Shown here piece after piece: positions 8,698 through 17,465 of a stretch of 48,782 nucleotides of DNA. The number at the start of each line of letters is the position of its first letter. Position 1 is the stretch's first letter. Source of the stretch: Marinospirillum insulare DSM 21763 (GTDB lineage: Bacteria > Pseudomonadota > Gammaproteobacteria > Pseudomonadales > Halomonadaceae); NCBI RefSeq assembly GCF_000686905.1, contig NZ_JMLW01000024.1:1-48782 (forward strand), written 5' to 3'. The notes below the pieces were generated by a model. The model was not told the origin of the DNA, did not search any database, and was given only the letters and a program-made list of their open reading frames with translations. A program made the translations under genes and the position numbers.

Positions 8698-8703
8698 TAT
8701 AAT
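8698..8703 (+). promoter_or_regulatory. Candidate -10 element for metG
   Basis: A perfect TATAAT lies about 95 bases before the metG ATG. No good -35 is visible at 16-18 bases upstream, so the element may need an activator or be fortuitous. A small hairpin (CTGGT, 4-base loop, ACCAG; 8716-8729) lies in the would-be leader. Confidence 0.35.
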
Positions 8704-8799
8704 TCAAGCAGTTCACTGGTGCAGACCAGGTAAAAAATCGCTAAGATAGAGCCATTGTTTACTTCTTCACTTTATTGTTATCAAGAACTCAGGATACTC

Positions 8800-10860
8800 A
8801 TGCCTCAACAATTGCCCACCCAACGCAAAATACTGGTTACCAGCGCTCTACCCTATGCCAATGGCCCTATTCACCTAGGCCATTTATTAGAATACATTCA
8901 AACCGATATTTGGACTCGCTTCCAAAATAGCTATGGCAACCTCTGCACCTATGTTTGTGCAGACGATGCCCACGGCACAGCCATTATGCTGCGTGCTGAG
9001 CAAGAAGGCATAACCCCTGAACAGCTGATTGATAGAGTCAGAGTTGAGCATCACGAAGACTTTAAAAACTTCCATATTCATTTTGATAACTATTATTCAA
9101 CCCACTCAGATGAAAACCGCTACTTTTCTGAGCTTATCTATACGCGTTTGCGCGACTCTGGGCACATTGCCAGGCGCGAAATCGAACAAATGTTCGATCC
9201 AGAAAAAGGTATTTTCTTAGCTGACCGCTTTATAAAAGGCACCTGCCCAGAATGTAAGGCAGAAGACCAATACGGGGACAACTGTGAAAAGTGTTCAGCC
9301 ACCTATTCACCTACCGAGCTAATCAATCCACGTTCAGCTATTTCAGGCGCTACCCCGCTACTTAAACCCTCTGAACACTATTTCTTTAAGCTACCCGATT
9401 TTCAAAATTTCTTAGCTGAATGGACGCAAGATGGCCGCCTGCAAGATGAAGTAGCCAACAAGCTTAAAGAGTGGTTTACCGACGGTTTGCAAGAGTGGGA
9501 TATTTCCCGTGATGCACCCTACTTTGGTTTTGAAATTCCTGATGCACCAGGCAAATACTTCTACGTTTGGCTAGATGCCCCCATAGGTTATTTAGCCAGC
9601 TTTAAAAACCTTTGTGATCAGCGCTCTGACTTAAACTTTGATGACTACTGGAAACCCGATTCAACCGCTGAGGTTTACCACTTTATTGGCAAAGACATTG
9701 TTTATTTCCACGCCTTGTTTTGGCCAGCGATGCTAGAAGGTGCTAATTTCCGCACCCCTAACAGCGTTTACTGCCATGGCTTTGTTACGGTTAATGGTGC
9801 AAAAATGTCTAAATCTCGTGGCACTTTTATTAAGGCCCGTACTTATTTAGATCACCTTAACCCAGAACACCTGCGCTACTACTTTGCTGCAAAACTTACC
9901 AGCCGCGTCGATGACCTAGACCTCAACCTAGAAGACTTTGTATTTCGCGTCAATTCAGACCTAGTGGGCAAGCTAGTGAACATTGCTAGCCGTTGTGCAG
10001 GTTTTGTTAAAAAGGGAGGTGGTGTACTTAGCCAAATGAGCGAACCGGCCCTTTTTCAGCGTTTTGTCGATGCGGGTGAGAAAATTGCTGCCGATTACGA
10101 ACGCCGTGAATATGGCCGTGCTATGCGCCAAATCATGGAGCTAGCTGACGAAGCCAATACTTGGATTAATGACCAAGCCCCTTGGGTGCTTGCCAAGCAA
10201 GAAGGCCAAGACGCTCTAGTGCAGGGTATTTGCTCAACGGGTATCAACCTTTTCCGCGTATTAATGGTTTACCTAACACCCGTTTTGCCAAAAATGTCTC
10301 AAACCACGGCTGATTTCTTAAAAGTCGACAGCATGAACTGGGCTAGTCGTAGCCAGCCGCTAGAAAATCATGCCATAGAAAACTTTAAACCCATGATGCA
10401 GCGGGTTGATGACAAGCAAATAGACGCTTTACTAGAAGCTAGTCGTGAAGATGTGGCCAAAGAACTAGCTTTGCAGGCAGGCACTGAACAGGCTGCTGTG
10501 CAAGAAGATGGCCCGCTACAAAAAGATCCCATCGCTGAAGAAATCAATTTTGATGATTTTATGAAAGTGGATTTACGCATTGCCAAAATTATTCAATGCG
10601 AAGCCGTGCCTAAGGCGAATAAGCTGCTTAAACTTACCCTAGATTTAGGCGGCGAAACCCGCACGGTTTTTTCAGGCATTAAAAGCGCTTATAAACCAGA
10701 AGAACTCGAAGGCAAGCTAACTGTGATGGTCGCAAACCTTGCCCCTCGTAAAATGAAGTTTGGTTTATCAGAGGGCATGGTGTTAGCGGCTGGTGACGGC
10801 AGTGATATTTATATCTTAGAACCCCACGAAGGCGCACAGCCAGGTATGCGCGTGGTTTAG
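8800..10860 (+). CDS. metG: Methionyl-tRNA synthetase
   Basis: Charges tRNA-Met with methionine; cytoplasmic homodimer. 686 aa, like E. coli MetG (677). Class I signatures: HLGH at 25-28 and KMSKS at 335-339. A zinc knuckle with four cysteines (149, 152, 162, 165) identifies the MetG1 type. The last ~110 residues form the Trbp111/EMAP-like tRNA-binding domain ([24 protein letters not shown]). ATG 8800 is chosen because AGGA (8791-8794) precedes it by five bases and it gives the usual N-terminus; a TTG at 8755 in the same frame would add 15 residues unrelated to the family. The gene stands alone, divergent from the metal exporter. Confidence 0.96.
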   Translation: MPQQLPTQRKILVTSALPYANGPIHLGHLLEYIQTDIWTRFQNSYGNLCTYVCADDAHGTAIMLRAEQEGITPEQLIDRVRVEHHEDFKNFHIHFDNYYSTHSDENRYFSELIYTRLRDSGHIARREIEQMFDPEKGIFLADRFIKGTCPECKAEDQYGDNCEKCSATYSPTELINPRSAISGATPLLKPSEHYFFKLPDFQNFLAEWTQDGRLQDEVANKLKEWFTDGLQEWDISRDAPYFGFEIPDAPGKYFYVWLDAPIGYLASFKNLCDQRSDLNFDDYWKPDSTAEVYHFIGKDIVYFHALFWPAMLEGANFRTPNSVYCHGFVTVNGAKMSKSRGTFIKARTYLDHLNPEHLRYYFAAKLTSRVDDLDLNLEDFVFRVNSDLVGKLVNIASRCAGFVKKGGGVLSQMSEPALFQRFVDAGEKIAADYERREYGRAMRQIMELADEANTWINDQAPWVLAKQEGQDALVQGICSTGINLFRVLMVYLTPVLPKMSQTTADFLKVDSMNWASRSQPLENHAIENFKPMMQRVDDKQIDALLEASREDVAKELALQAGTEQAAVQEDGPLQKDPIAEEINFDDFMKVDLRIAKIIQCEAVPKANKLLKLTLDLGGETRTVFSGIKSAYKPEELEGKLTVMVANLAPRKMKFGLSEGMVLAAGDGSDIYILEPHEGAQPGMRVV

Positions 10861-10879
10861 TTCCTTTTAAGTTGCTGCT

Positions 10880-11635
10880 TTAAATTGCTTGCTTCACCTT
10901 CAACTGCAAGGCCCAATGCGCCAGAAAAATCACTGCGATGACTGGCGCAAAAAAACTAACAAAAGGAAAGACAGTTAAGGCATAAATAAGCATCAATCCC
11001 AGTGTTGGTGTGCTCTGCCATAAAGAGCGCACCGCCTGAAACTCCTGATCACTTAATACCACTTGGCCTACATCTAGAAAAATAGCGTAGCGGAAAAACA
11101 AAAAGCCCAAAAACCACAGCCAAACAATATTCACTAAAGGAATAAATAATAGCGGAACCCCAAGCAGTAGCAGCAGCAGTAAAAACACCCCATAACCCAG
11201 CATCTTCATTATTAAGCCAAAAAAACTGCCATGCCCTTGGTATTCCACACTCGGGTAATGAATATCCCTGACGGCTTTAACAAGGCTATCGGTCATAAAA
11301 GCGGTAATAATCAGCGCCACAATTAGCACTAGGTAACTGCCCAATAAAAAACTGACAATACCAACAAACAAGGTAAACAAGCTCAGAATTGTCCAAACCA
11401 GTATTGCACCAACAACAGGGATACTGGCTAACCATTGTTCTACACTGTCAGCTGCTGCATTCATTTCAACAACATAAGTATTTTGGGTTAACCAATCACT
11501 GGTTAATAGCAAACCAAAAAAGCTATAGCCTAAAATAGAGACCAACACCATAGAAATTAAAAAAGGCAAAAATAAGCGCCATAAAATAGCAGGGTGTTTA
11601 AGGTCTAACAGGGTTTTCCAAAGTAGCGACAGCAT
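10880..11635 (-). CDS. EI24-domain integral membrane protein
   Basis: 251 aa, very hydrophobic, with about six membrane segments (for example residues 19-45, 74-115, 150-185 and the C-terminal pair). The sequence fits the EI24 (PF07264) group, which also contains the sulfate transporter CysZ; the length fits, but nothing here ties it to sulfate and no cys genes are nearby. ATG 11635 follows AGAGAA. It is convergent with metG (19 bases between stop codons) and lies 31 bases after hipB on the same strand, so it may be co-transcribed with the toxin-antitoxin genes. Physiological role unknown. Confidence 0.7.
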   Translation of the reverse strand: MLSLLWKTLLDLKHPAILWRLFLPFLISMVLVSILGYSFFGLLLTSDWLTQNTYVVEMNAAADSVEQWLASIPVVGAILVWTILSLFTLFVGIVSFLLGSYLVLIVALIITAFMTDSLVKAVRDIHYPSVEYQGHGSFFGLIMKMLGYGVFLLLLLLLGVPLLFIPLVNIVWLWFLGFLFFRYAIFLDVGQVVLSDQEFQAVRSLWQSTPTLGLMLIYALTVFPFVSFFAPVIAVIFLAHWALQLKVKQAI

Positions 11636-11666
11636 TTTTTATTCTCTGGGTGGTTTTAAACTGAGT

Positions 11667-11933
11667 TTAATTGGGCGGGCATTTAATAACACCCATTCTC
11701 ATGCCAAATAACTTAAAAATATTATTAAGTGTCTGCAAGGTTGGGTTGCCTTGATCATACTCTACTTGTCGCAAGGCCCTTAAAGAAATCTTGCACATAC
11801 GAGCAAACTGGTCTTGGCGCAAACCTGTCACATCTTTTCGTAAAGAATAGACTGCTTGACCAATACTTATTTCCCCTTGAGTCAATTGGTCTAACAAATC
11901 ACTCAAATATTGCTCACGCTCTAAAATATCCAT
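11667..11933 (-). CDS. hipB: HipB-like XRE-family antitoxin / autorepressor
   Basis: 88 aa small helix-turn-helix protein. The HTH region spans about 36-80 (LRQDQFARMCKISLRALRQV, then NPTLQTLNNIFKLFG), the arrangement of HipB antitoxins that neutralise HipA and repress their own operon. The ATG overlaps the stop of hipA (TAATG), so the pair is translationally coupled, but the order is hipA then hipB, the reverse of E. coli hipBA. The two palindromes upstream of hipA are the likely binding sites. Confidence 0.8.
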   Translation of the reverse strand: MDILEREQYLSDLLDQLTQGEISIGQAVYSLRKDVTGLRQDQFARMCKISLRALRQVEYDQGNPTLQTLNNIFKLFGMRMGVIKCPPN

Positions 11934-13267
11934 TACCGAACCAAGCCCCTGTTAGATAGATACTTGGGTAGGTAACTCAAAGGTATCCTAGGGTGCTGCC
12001 AAGTTTGTTCAGGCAGACCTAAATCTAACAGAAGGTCAGGTAAAGCTAAAAGCTTACTGGCTAGCTTACATAACTCATCATAGAGCCATTCTGCAGATAA
12101 ATTAGCTATTTCTGCTGTCATTTGACAAACTTTTAGCCAATTAACCTCTCCACCTAACTCAGCCGACTGGGGCCACTTAGTAGTACGAGTAACTCCCTCT
12201 TCATCCATCACCATGGGAGCCAAATCATAAATAGGTGCCAGCTTTAATGTTTGTTCAGTACGAATAATAGAGAGGTTGCGACCATGGTTATCGCTATTGC
12301 CCACTACTAAATTTAATAAATCACGACTTAAATAGTCTAGGACTAAGGCAGGAATATCCTCTACCTGACCCTCTTTTTGCCATAACTTTAACAAGCACTT
12401 TAATACATCCAAATGCTTTAAATAACTACCGGGTATTGTTACCTTCAATAAAGAATAAATAGACTCTAGAGCAAACCTATCAACCTGGTGGTTAGTGTGT
12501 TTTCGATCAAAACGCTGCATCCATAAACTAGGTTTACTTCCTTCCTCTAGCCTTAAATCAGCTTGATCGACGGTTAAAAAGCCAAGTTTATCAATAGCTT
12601 GGTAATAACAGTATTCACTACGCAAAATGTCTTGATCAACAGTACCAGCACGATTACGTGGAAACTTTATAAACCAGTGTTTCATTGCCAAGTTATCTGC
12701 AAGCACAGCATCTGGATAGAGCAAACCTTGGCTCGTCTCTGTCAGTAACAGCTTGGGGGCTTCACCTCCTGCACCTGTTGCACCACCGATAGCAGCTCCC
12801 TGCTCATAAGCATATTCAAGAAACTGTTGATCTCTCTGCACAACTTCATTGCGAGAAAAGCCTAACTCTTTCGCTGATTTTAACAATTCAGAGGCTTCTT
12901 TAATTCGCAGATGACCTATAGGTGCAGGCGTAGCAGTAGCCAACAAGAATACATCCATAGCAAGGTTGTTAGGACGAAGCTCCCCATAACGCGCTTCTAA
13001 AAAGCGTCTTGCTGCTCCAGCTGGAGTAATATCTTGCAGTAAAGCCAGTACCTCTGAACCAGAATAAGTATCCCAACTTAAAGGATGGTTAGCGCTTAGC
13101 GACCAAGCCAAACGAGTTGAAAGCTTCTCTAAGTGCTCTACTAGATAGTCAGGTTTGTACCCAAGCTTACAGCCTGCCTTAAGGCCTACTTGAGGGTTAA
13201 AAATACTAAGCTCAGCTGCATCCCACCAATGATTTTCTACATAAATCTGTAAAGTTAGCTTGTACAT
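11933..13267 (-). CDS. hipA: HipA-like serine/threonine kinase toxin
   Basis: 444 aa, the size of E. coli HipA (440). HipA kinases phosphorylate translation factors (GltX in E. coli) and cause growth arrest; target here unknown. Visible motifs: glycine-rich loop GAGGEAPK (165-172), ATP-lysine region HWFIKF (K201), catalytic loop GNSDNHGRN (323-331, D326) and metal-binding YDLAP (D348). All key residues are present, so it should be active. ATG 13267 is chosen over an in-frame TTG at 13294 because GGGGTGA lies eight bases upstream. Coupled to the antitoxin gene downstream. No sign of the usual short N-terminal subdomain being a separate HipS gene. Confidence 0.85.
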   Translation of the reverse strand: MYKLTLQIYVENHWWDAAELSIFNPQVGLKAGCKLGYKPDYLVEHLEKLSTRLAWSLSANHPLSWDTYSGSEVLALLQDITPAGAARRFLEARYGELRPNNLAMDVFLLATATPAPIGHLRIKEASELLKSAKELGFSRNEVVQRDQQFLEYAYEQGAAIGGATGAGGEAPKLLLTETSQGLLYPDAVLADNLAMKHWFIKFPRNRAGTVDQDILRSEYCYYQAIDKLGFLTVDQADLRLEEGSKPSLWMQRFDRKHTNHQVDRFALESIYSLLKVTIPGSYLKHLDVLKCLLKLWQKEGQVEDIPALVLDYLSRDLLNLVVGNSDNHGRNLSIIRTEQTLKLAPIYDLAPMVMDEEGVTRTTKWPQSAELGGEVNWLKVCQMTAEIANLSAEWLYDELCKLASKLLALPDLLLDLGLPEQTWQHPRIPLSYLPKYLSNRGLVR

Positions 13268-13301
13268 TACAACGTCACCCCAACTCTTACCCAAGCTTAA
13301 A

Positions 13302-13317
13302 AGGCATTTTAATGCCT
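13302..13317. promoter_or_regulatory. Operator 1 of the hipAB promoter (16-bp perfect palindrome)
   Basis: AGGCATT-TT-AATGCCT is a perfect inverted repeat with a 2-base centre. It covers the expected transcription start of hipA and is followed on the plus strand by AAAATAT, exactly as in operator 2. Confidence 0.7.
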
Positions 13318-13320
13318 AAA

Positions 13321-13349
13321 ATATTAGCACAGGCCTTTATAACAGGCAA
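13321..13349 (-). promoter_or_regulatory. hipAB promoter
   Basis: Minus-strand TTGCCT (13344-13349) and TAATAT (13321-13326) are separated by exactly 17 bases. The -35 lies inside operator 2 and the start region inside operator 1, so a protein on either palindrome would block RNA polymerase. Expected start near 13314, leader about 47 bases. Confidence 0.6.
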
Positions 13350-13359
13350 TTTAATGCCT
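13344..13359. promoter_or_regulatory. Operator 2 of the hipAB promoter (16-bp palindrome)
   Basis: AGGCAAT-TT-AATGCCT differs by one base from a perfect palindrome and from operator 1. The two sites are 42 bases apart (about four helical turns), on the same face of the DNA, which would favour cooperative binding of a HipB dimer pair. Confidence 0.65.
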
Positions 13360-13484
13360 AAAATATCGAAAAGCAGTTATTTATCGGCATTATATTGCTT
13401 AATCAAATCATCGCTTACTCTTTTGCTTAAGTTGCTCTAAACTGGCTAGGTAAATGCGATTAATTATCAAAAGGTTTAACCATT

Positions 13485-14864
13485 ATGACAAATATCCGTA
13501 TAGAAAAAGATAGCCTTGGCGAAATAGAAGTGCCTGCTAATGCACTTTATGCTGCTCAAACTCAACGAGCTATCAATAACTTTCCTATAAGTGGGCAAGC
13601 TCTGCCTGAAAGCTTTATTCGCGCTTTGCTATTAGTAAAAATAACCGCTGCTAAAGCCAATGCACAATTGGGTTTAATTAGCCAAGCAATGGCTGAAGCC
13701 ATCGAAGAAGCAGCGGATTTACTGCTAGCTGATGACGATTTAATGCGTCATTTCCCCATAGATATCTATCAAACTGGCTCGGGCACTAGCAGCAATATGA
13801 ATGCCAATGAAGTATTAGCTACTTTGGCAACCCGCATTTTAGGGAAAACGGTGAGCGCTAATGATCATATAAATTGTAGCCAAAGCAGCAATGATGTGAT
13901 TCCTACCAGCATTCACCTCAGTGCAGAATTATTACTCAATGAAAAGCTTTTGCCTGCCCTTAGGCAGTTAGAAAAAAGCTGTTTTGAAAAAGCCCAAGAG
14001 GTTGGACACCTAGTTAAAACGGGTCGCACCCACCTAATGGATGCCATGCCAGTCACTTTAGAGCAAACATTGGGTAGCTGGGCCACTCAAATTCAACACA
14101 ATATACAGCGCCTAACTAGCCTACAGCCACAACTGCAAAGTTTAGCCCAAGGCGGTACTGCAGTAGGTACGGGTATTAATGCTCACCCTGAATTTGCAGG
14201 AATTTTTAATAAGCTGCTGAGTGAGCAAACAGGTTTAGAATTTAAGCCTGGCGAAAACCTTTTTGTTTTAATTGGTTCGCAAGATACAGCTGTAGCCCTG
14301 TCTGGTATGTTAAAAACCACCGCAGTGAGCTTAATGAAAATCAGCAATGATTTACGCTGGATGAATTCAGGGCCTTTAGCGGGTATAGGTGAGATTGAGT
14401 TAGAAGCCTTACAACCCGGCTCTTCAATTATGCCAGGTAAAGTCAACCCAGTTTTGCCCGAAGCGGTTGCTATGGTGGCGGCTAAAGTGATGGGGAATGA
14501 CACTACAATAAGCATTGCTGGGCAATCTGGTAACTTTGAATTAAACGTAATGCTGCCACTTGTGGCCGCAAATTTAATTGATAGCCTAGAAATTCTTAGC
14601 AGCGCCAGCAGGCTATTAGCCGATAAAGCCATTAGTAGCTTTAAGGTTAATGAAGCCCAGTTAGAAGAAGCTTTAGCACGCAACCCTATTTTGGTGACTG
14701 CACTTAACCCGTTAATTGGCTATGAAAAAGCTGCACAAATAGCCAAACAAGCTTATAAAGAAGGCAGAGCAATTATTGATGTTGCAGCAGAAAAAACCGA
14801 TATTTCTCGTGAAGAACTAACTGTTTTGCTTGACCCAGCACGCTTAACCCAAGGCGGCGTGTAA
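13485..14864 (+). CDS. fumC: Class II fumarate hydratase
   Basis: Iron-independent interconversion of fumarate and malate in the TCA cycle; cytoplasmic tetramer. 459 aa (E. coli FumC 467). The fumarase/aspartase signature GSSIMPGKVNP is at 312-322, with the mobile serine loop; catalytic His183 in GRTHLMDA; substrate-binding SGTSSNMNANE (about 99-109) and SQSSND (132-137). The asparagine-rich SSNMNANE favours fumarase over aspartase. ATG follows AAAAGG by about ten bases. A strong terminator follows the gene. Confidence 0.95.
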   Translation: MTNIRIEKDSLGEIEVPANALYAAQTQRAINNFPISGQALPESFIRALLLVKITAAKANAQLGLISQAMAEAIEEAADLLLADDDLMRHFPIDIYQTGSGTSSNMNANEVLATLATRILGKTVSANDHINCSQSSNDVIPTSIHLSAELLLNEKLLPALRQLEKSCFEKAQEVGHLVKTGRTHLMDAMPVTLEQTLGSWATQIQHNIQRLTSLQPQLQSLAQGGTAVGTGINAHPEFAGIFNKLLSEQTGLEFKPGENLFVLIGSQDTAVALSGMLKTTAVSLMKISNDLRWMNSGPLAGIGEIELEALQPGSSIMPGKVNPVLPEAVAMVAAKVMGNDTTISIAGQSGNFELNVMLPLVAANLIDSLEILSSASRLLADKAISSFKVNEAQLEEALARNPILVTALNPLIGYEKAAQIAKQAYKEGRAIIDVAAEKTDISREELTVLLDPARLTQGGV

Positions 14865-14900
14865 GTTATTGGTGAATAACAGCTTGTGAATAGTAGCCAT

Positions 14901-14932
14901 AAAAAAACCCACCAAATAAGGTGGGTTTTTTT
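14901..14932. terminator. Bidirectional rho-independent terminator (fumC / cold-shock gene)
   Basis: AAAAAAACCCACC at 14901-14913 pairs perfectly with GGTGGGTTTTTTT at 14920-14932 around a 6-base loop. The flanking genes converge, and there is a T-run on both strands. Confidence 0.9.
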
Positions 14933-14971
14933 ATGCAGCTAACTGGTTAAAACCAGTTGAACTCTAAGTTA

Positions 14972-15175
14972 TTAGATAACTTGGATGTTCGCAGCTTGCT
15001 TGCCTTTAGGACCAGTGGTCACATCAAAGGAAACTTTCTGATTTTCTGCTAGAGACTTGAAGCCTGAAGATTGAATTTCAGAGAAGTGAGCAAATAGGTC
15101 GTCGCCGCCATCATCAGGAGTAATAAAACCAAAACCTTTAGTGTCGTTAAACCATTTTACTGTGCCGTTAGCCAT
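14972..15175 (-). CDS. CspA-family cold-shock protein
   Basis: 67 aa single cold-shock domain, an OB-fold RNA/DNA chaperone. RNP1 is KGFGFI (residues 13-18) and RNP2 is DLFAHF (26-31). WFN at 8-10 is also typical. Transcription runs toward the shared terminator. Upstream, about 180 bases separate the ATG from the next gene; cold-shock mRNAs often have long leaders, but I cannot place a cold box. A TAAGG ribosome site precedes the ATG. Whether it is cold-induced or constitutive cannot be told. Confidence 0.93.
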   Translation of the reverse strand: MANGTVKWFNDTKGFGFITPDDGGDDLFAHFSEIQSSGFKSLAENQKVSFDVTTGPKGKQAANIQVI

Positions 15176-15394
15176 TTCGATAATACCTTATAAAAAATTA
15201 GATTAAGAACTTGTAGGAGAAATTTCCCAGGTTCAATGTTGCGGGAATTAAGATAGGCCTAATCTAGGACTGGGGTTACCGAAAACTTATAGCTAAACTT
15301 CGATCACAGTACTGTCTAAACTTTAATTACTACCTTGCAACCAACGAGCGCTAGATTGCGCCTATTCCAAGGTTAAGTCAACTTATATCTACAT

Positions 15395-15856
15395 TTATTT
15401 ATTTTGGCGCTGATAACGGGTTAAAATTCTATCTAACTGATTAGAGAACTCGCGCCTATCTGCCTGACTTAGCGCTGCTGGTCCTCCAGTTTGAACACCA
15501 CTAGAACGCATCGTATCCATAAAATCACGCATATTCAGCCGTGCCTTAATCGTATCTAAAGTGTAAAGCTCGCCTCTGGCATTCAGCGCCAAGCCACCTT
15601 TTTCAATCACTTCAGCTGCTAAAGGAATGTCGCTGGTAATCACTAAATCACCAGCTTCTACTCTACGCACTATTTCATCATCGGCTACATCAAAACCTTG
15701 CATCACCTGAATAGCACTCACCCACTCAGAATTAGCAGGCACACGCGAAGGCTGGTTAGCTACCATAATTAATGGGATTTTTACTCGCTCTGCGGCTTTA
15801 AATAAAATTTCTCGCAGCACACCCGGGCAAGCATCGGCATCGACCCAAATTTTCAT
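15395..15856 (-). CDS. YaiI/YqxD (DUF188) family protein
   Basis: 153 aa, complete. The N-terminus [12 protein letters not shown] and the block [18 protein letters not shown] are diagnostic of this PIN-like family, which is widespread in bacteria and whose biochemical role is still unsettled (putative nuclease fold with conserved aspartates D6, D8 and D in TSDIPL). The C-terminal R-D-R...F...LDRIL stretch is also typical. ATG 15856 follows AGGAAAG. Divergent from the flavodoxin-fold gene. Confidence 0.9.
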   Translation of the reverse strand: MKIWVDADACPGVLREILFKAAERVKIPLIMVANQPSRVPANSEWVSAIQVMQGFDVADDEIVRRVEAGDLVITSDIPLAAEVIEKGGLALNARGELYTLDTIKARLNMRDFMDTMRSSGVQTGGPAALSQADRREFSNQLDRILTRYQRQNK

Positions 15857-15949
15857 TCGCTTTCCTATTTTTAACTAAAACCCACACTAAAAAAATAATT
15901 GATTGCTGTTATTCTACTACGAACACGCGCATTTAAAGGAGATGAATTA

Positions 15950-16417
15950 ATGCCTAACAAAGAACTATTAATTGTTGCCCATGCCCCCTCACCTAATACG
16001 CAAGCTTTAGTTGAAGCACTTTTGAAAGGCACACAACACCCAGATTTAGACAAGGTAACCAGCCGTTGGGTAGCACCTTTAGAAGCCACGCCTGAAGATG
16101 TGTTAGCTGCCGATGCGATTATTTTAGGTACTACAGAAAACCTAGGCTACATGAGCGGTGCGTTAAAAGATTTTTTTGATCGCTGCTATTACCCAGTGCT
16201 TGAAAAGAAGCAAGGTTTACCCTGTGCTCTGTATATACGAGCAGGGTTAGATGGTACAGGCACACGTCGCGCTGTAGAAAGCATAGTGACAGGCTTACGC
16301 TGGAATTGGGTGCAAGAGCCGCTAACCCTTAAAGGTGAATGGCAAGAAAGCTTTTTAGAAGACGTTGAAGAGCTAGGATTAACTGTTGCGGCGGGTTTAG
16401 ACAGCGGAGTTTTTTAG
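15950..16417 (+). CDS. Flavodoxin-fold NAD(P)H-dependent oxidoreductase
   Basis: 155 aa. The N-terminus LLIVAHAPSPNTQALVEAL is a flavodoxin-type phosphate-binding strand-loop-helix; ADAIILGTTENLGYMSGALK (about residues 64-83) is the flavin-binding loop typical of NADPH-dependent FMN reductase relatives, followed by DFFDRCYYP. Probably binds FMN and reduces quinones, azo compounds or another acceptor; substrate unknown. ATG 15950 is preceded by AAAGGAG at good spacing; the in-frame upstream codons back to 15899 carry no ribosome site. Monocistronic, ending just before the 4.5S RNA on the other strand. Confidence 0.75.
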   Translation: MPNKELLIVAHAPSPNTQALVEALLKGTQHPDLDKVTSRWVAPLEATPEDVLAADAIILGTTENLGYMSGALKDFFDRCYYPVLEKKQGLPCALYIRAGLDGTGTRRAVESIVTGLRWNWVQEPLTLKGEWQESFLEDVEELGLTVAAGLDSGVF

Positions 16418-16453
16418 TTCTTTAAAACTTAAATGCTCGTCCTGAAATGGAGA

Positions 16454-16562
16454 TGGCCCCTACCAGCCACATCCCGGCACACAACTCCATCACTACCGTT
16501 GCTCCCTTCCGGGCCTGGCGGGGTTCGTGACTTCGTGTTGCGAGAGGACCAATAAGGGCCAC
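16454..16562 (-). ncRNA. ffs: Signal recognition particle 4.5S RNA (small bacterial type)
   Basis: Read on the minus strand, the segment contains the conserved apical domain GGCCCGGAAGGGAGCAACGG (GGAA tetraloop with the AGCA side of the asymmetric loop), then GTGTGCCGGGATGTGGCTGG near the 3' arm, as in E. coli 4.5S RNA. The ends pair (TGGCCC with GGGGCCA). With Ffh it targets membrane proteins to the translocon. The boundaries are set by the terminal pairing and may be off by a few bases. Confidence 0.93.
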
Positions 16563-16612
16563 CACAAAACTTACTAAAAACTGCAACCTATTACTGCCTG
16601 ATTGCGAGCAGC

Positions 16613-16641
16613 ATAGTATCAAGAGCAACCAGCCTTGGCAA
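16613..16641 (-). promoter_or_regulatory. Candidate promoter of the 4.5S RNA gene
   Basis: Minus-strand TTGCCA (16636-16641; 5 of 6) and TACTAT (16613-16618; 4 of 6) are 17 bases apart. The start would be near 16605, giving a 5' extension of about 40 bases to be trimmed, comparable in kind to the processed leader of E. coli 4.5S RNA. Confidence 0.5.
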
Positions 16642-16716
16642 GACCTCAGTCAAAAAAGACTGAAAAATCAATAGCTAGCTCCAAAATCGCTAGCCTTAAA
16701 TCCAGAGTTAAAAATT

Positions 16717-17097
16717 TTATATGCTTTTTAAAGGGATGAGTTTATCTAAAAAATCTTGCTTAACTTTTTCAACAATTGGATAGAGCTCATCGCCATATTC
16801 TTCATCACAATGTTTTTTTAGGCCTTCCTCTGATAGTAAAATATAATGATCTTCAGTCACATCAATCGTATTTAGACTGCGTTGCGCGCACCTTAAAGGG
16901 CAACCATCAATCACTAAAATAGGCCGACCAGAACGTGCTAGACGCCTTAAGGGTTTTACCCTACCGCCTATGCCGGCAATACAGGACATTTCTGCTAGCT
17001 GGTTTCTATCAAGGTACACAGCTACACGGTTAGCTAACTGGGCTACCTGTGAACAGCCAGAACAAGAATAAACTATAGGGAAGGATTGCTTATCCAT
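16717..17097 (-). CDS. Putative zinc-binding protein with DGC motif
   Basis: 126 aa. Matches the DGC-domain family (PF08859): YSCSGCSQVAQLANRVAVYL at the N-terminus (CxxC at 11-14), MSCIAGIGG in the middle, and the name-giving DGCPLRCA (residues 64-71). The conserved cysteines suggest a metal site. Function is not established for the family; members often lie near metal or sulfur genes, but not here. ATG 17097 is preceded by GAGGAG. The leader separates it from the yaeQ relic by about 175 bases in which I see no gene. Confidence 0.78.
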   Translation of the reverse strand: MDKQSFPIVYSCSGCSQVAQLANRVAVYLDRNQLAEMSCIAGIGGRVKPLRRLARSGRPILVIDGCPLRCAQRSLNTIDVTEDHYILLSEEGLKKHCDEEYGDELYPIVEKVKQDFLDKLIPLKSI

Positions 17098-17272
17098 AGT
17101 AAATACTCCTCATTAATTAGGCTTTAGGAGATTTTACAACTAGAAACAATACTAGCCCTTAGTTTTGCTAACTTAAATACCAAGTAATAGGAAGACACCT
17201 ACCTCTAAATGAATAGATACCCCTCAAGCAGTGCTTTCATTTGTTTTCCAGTTAATTATTCATTTTAAAAAA

Positions 17273-17431
17273 TTAAACTAGCTCAGTAACCACTAGCTCA
17301 CACTCTTGCTCACCTGCCGCCACATAAACCGTATCACCACTGATACTCAGCGACCAATTCATGGTACGTTCAACAAAACTAGCTTCTGAGATAGCAAGGT
17401 TTAGTTTATAAATAGTTGGCTTGGCGGCCAT
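17273..17431 (-). pseudogene. yaeQ: YaeQ family, internally deleted relic (52 codons)
   Basis: This open frame joins a YaeQ-type N-terminus (MAAKPTIYKLNLAIS, residues 1-15) directly to a YaeQ-type C-terminus (FVERTMNWSLSISGDTVYVA from residue 19). Normal YaeQ proteins are about 180 aa, so some 130 codons of the core are missing, and the two ends are fused in frame. The ATG and a GAG-type ribosome site remain, so a 52-residue peptide may still be made, but it cannot keep the nuclease-like fold. It lies 34 bases after the GNAT gene on the same strand, at the tail of that gene run. I cannot exclude a natural short form. Confidence 0.72.
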
Positions 17432-17465
17432 AGAAAATCACTCAAGTAGAGGGTTAGAAAACTGA

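Noticed and set aside
10880-11635. cysZ sulfate transporter
   Set aside because: Only the broad EI24 fold is shared; no sulfur genes lie nearby.
11667-13267. HipA targeting the neighbouring metG product
   Set aside because: Proximity alone is no evidence; known HipA kinases act on GltX or other synthetases encoded far away.
14183-14683. 166-codon open frame antisense to fumC
   Set aside because: Shadow of a well-identified gene.
16422-16628. 68-codon minus-strand frame
   Set aside because: It covers the 4.5S RNA and its promoter; the RNA explains the conservation.
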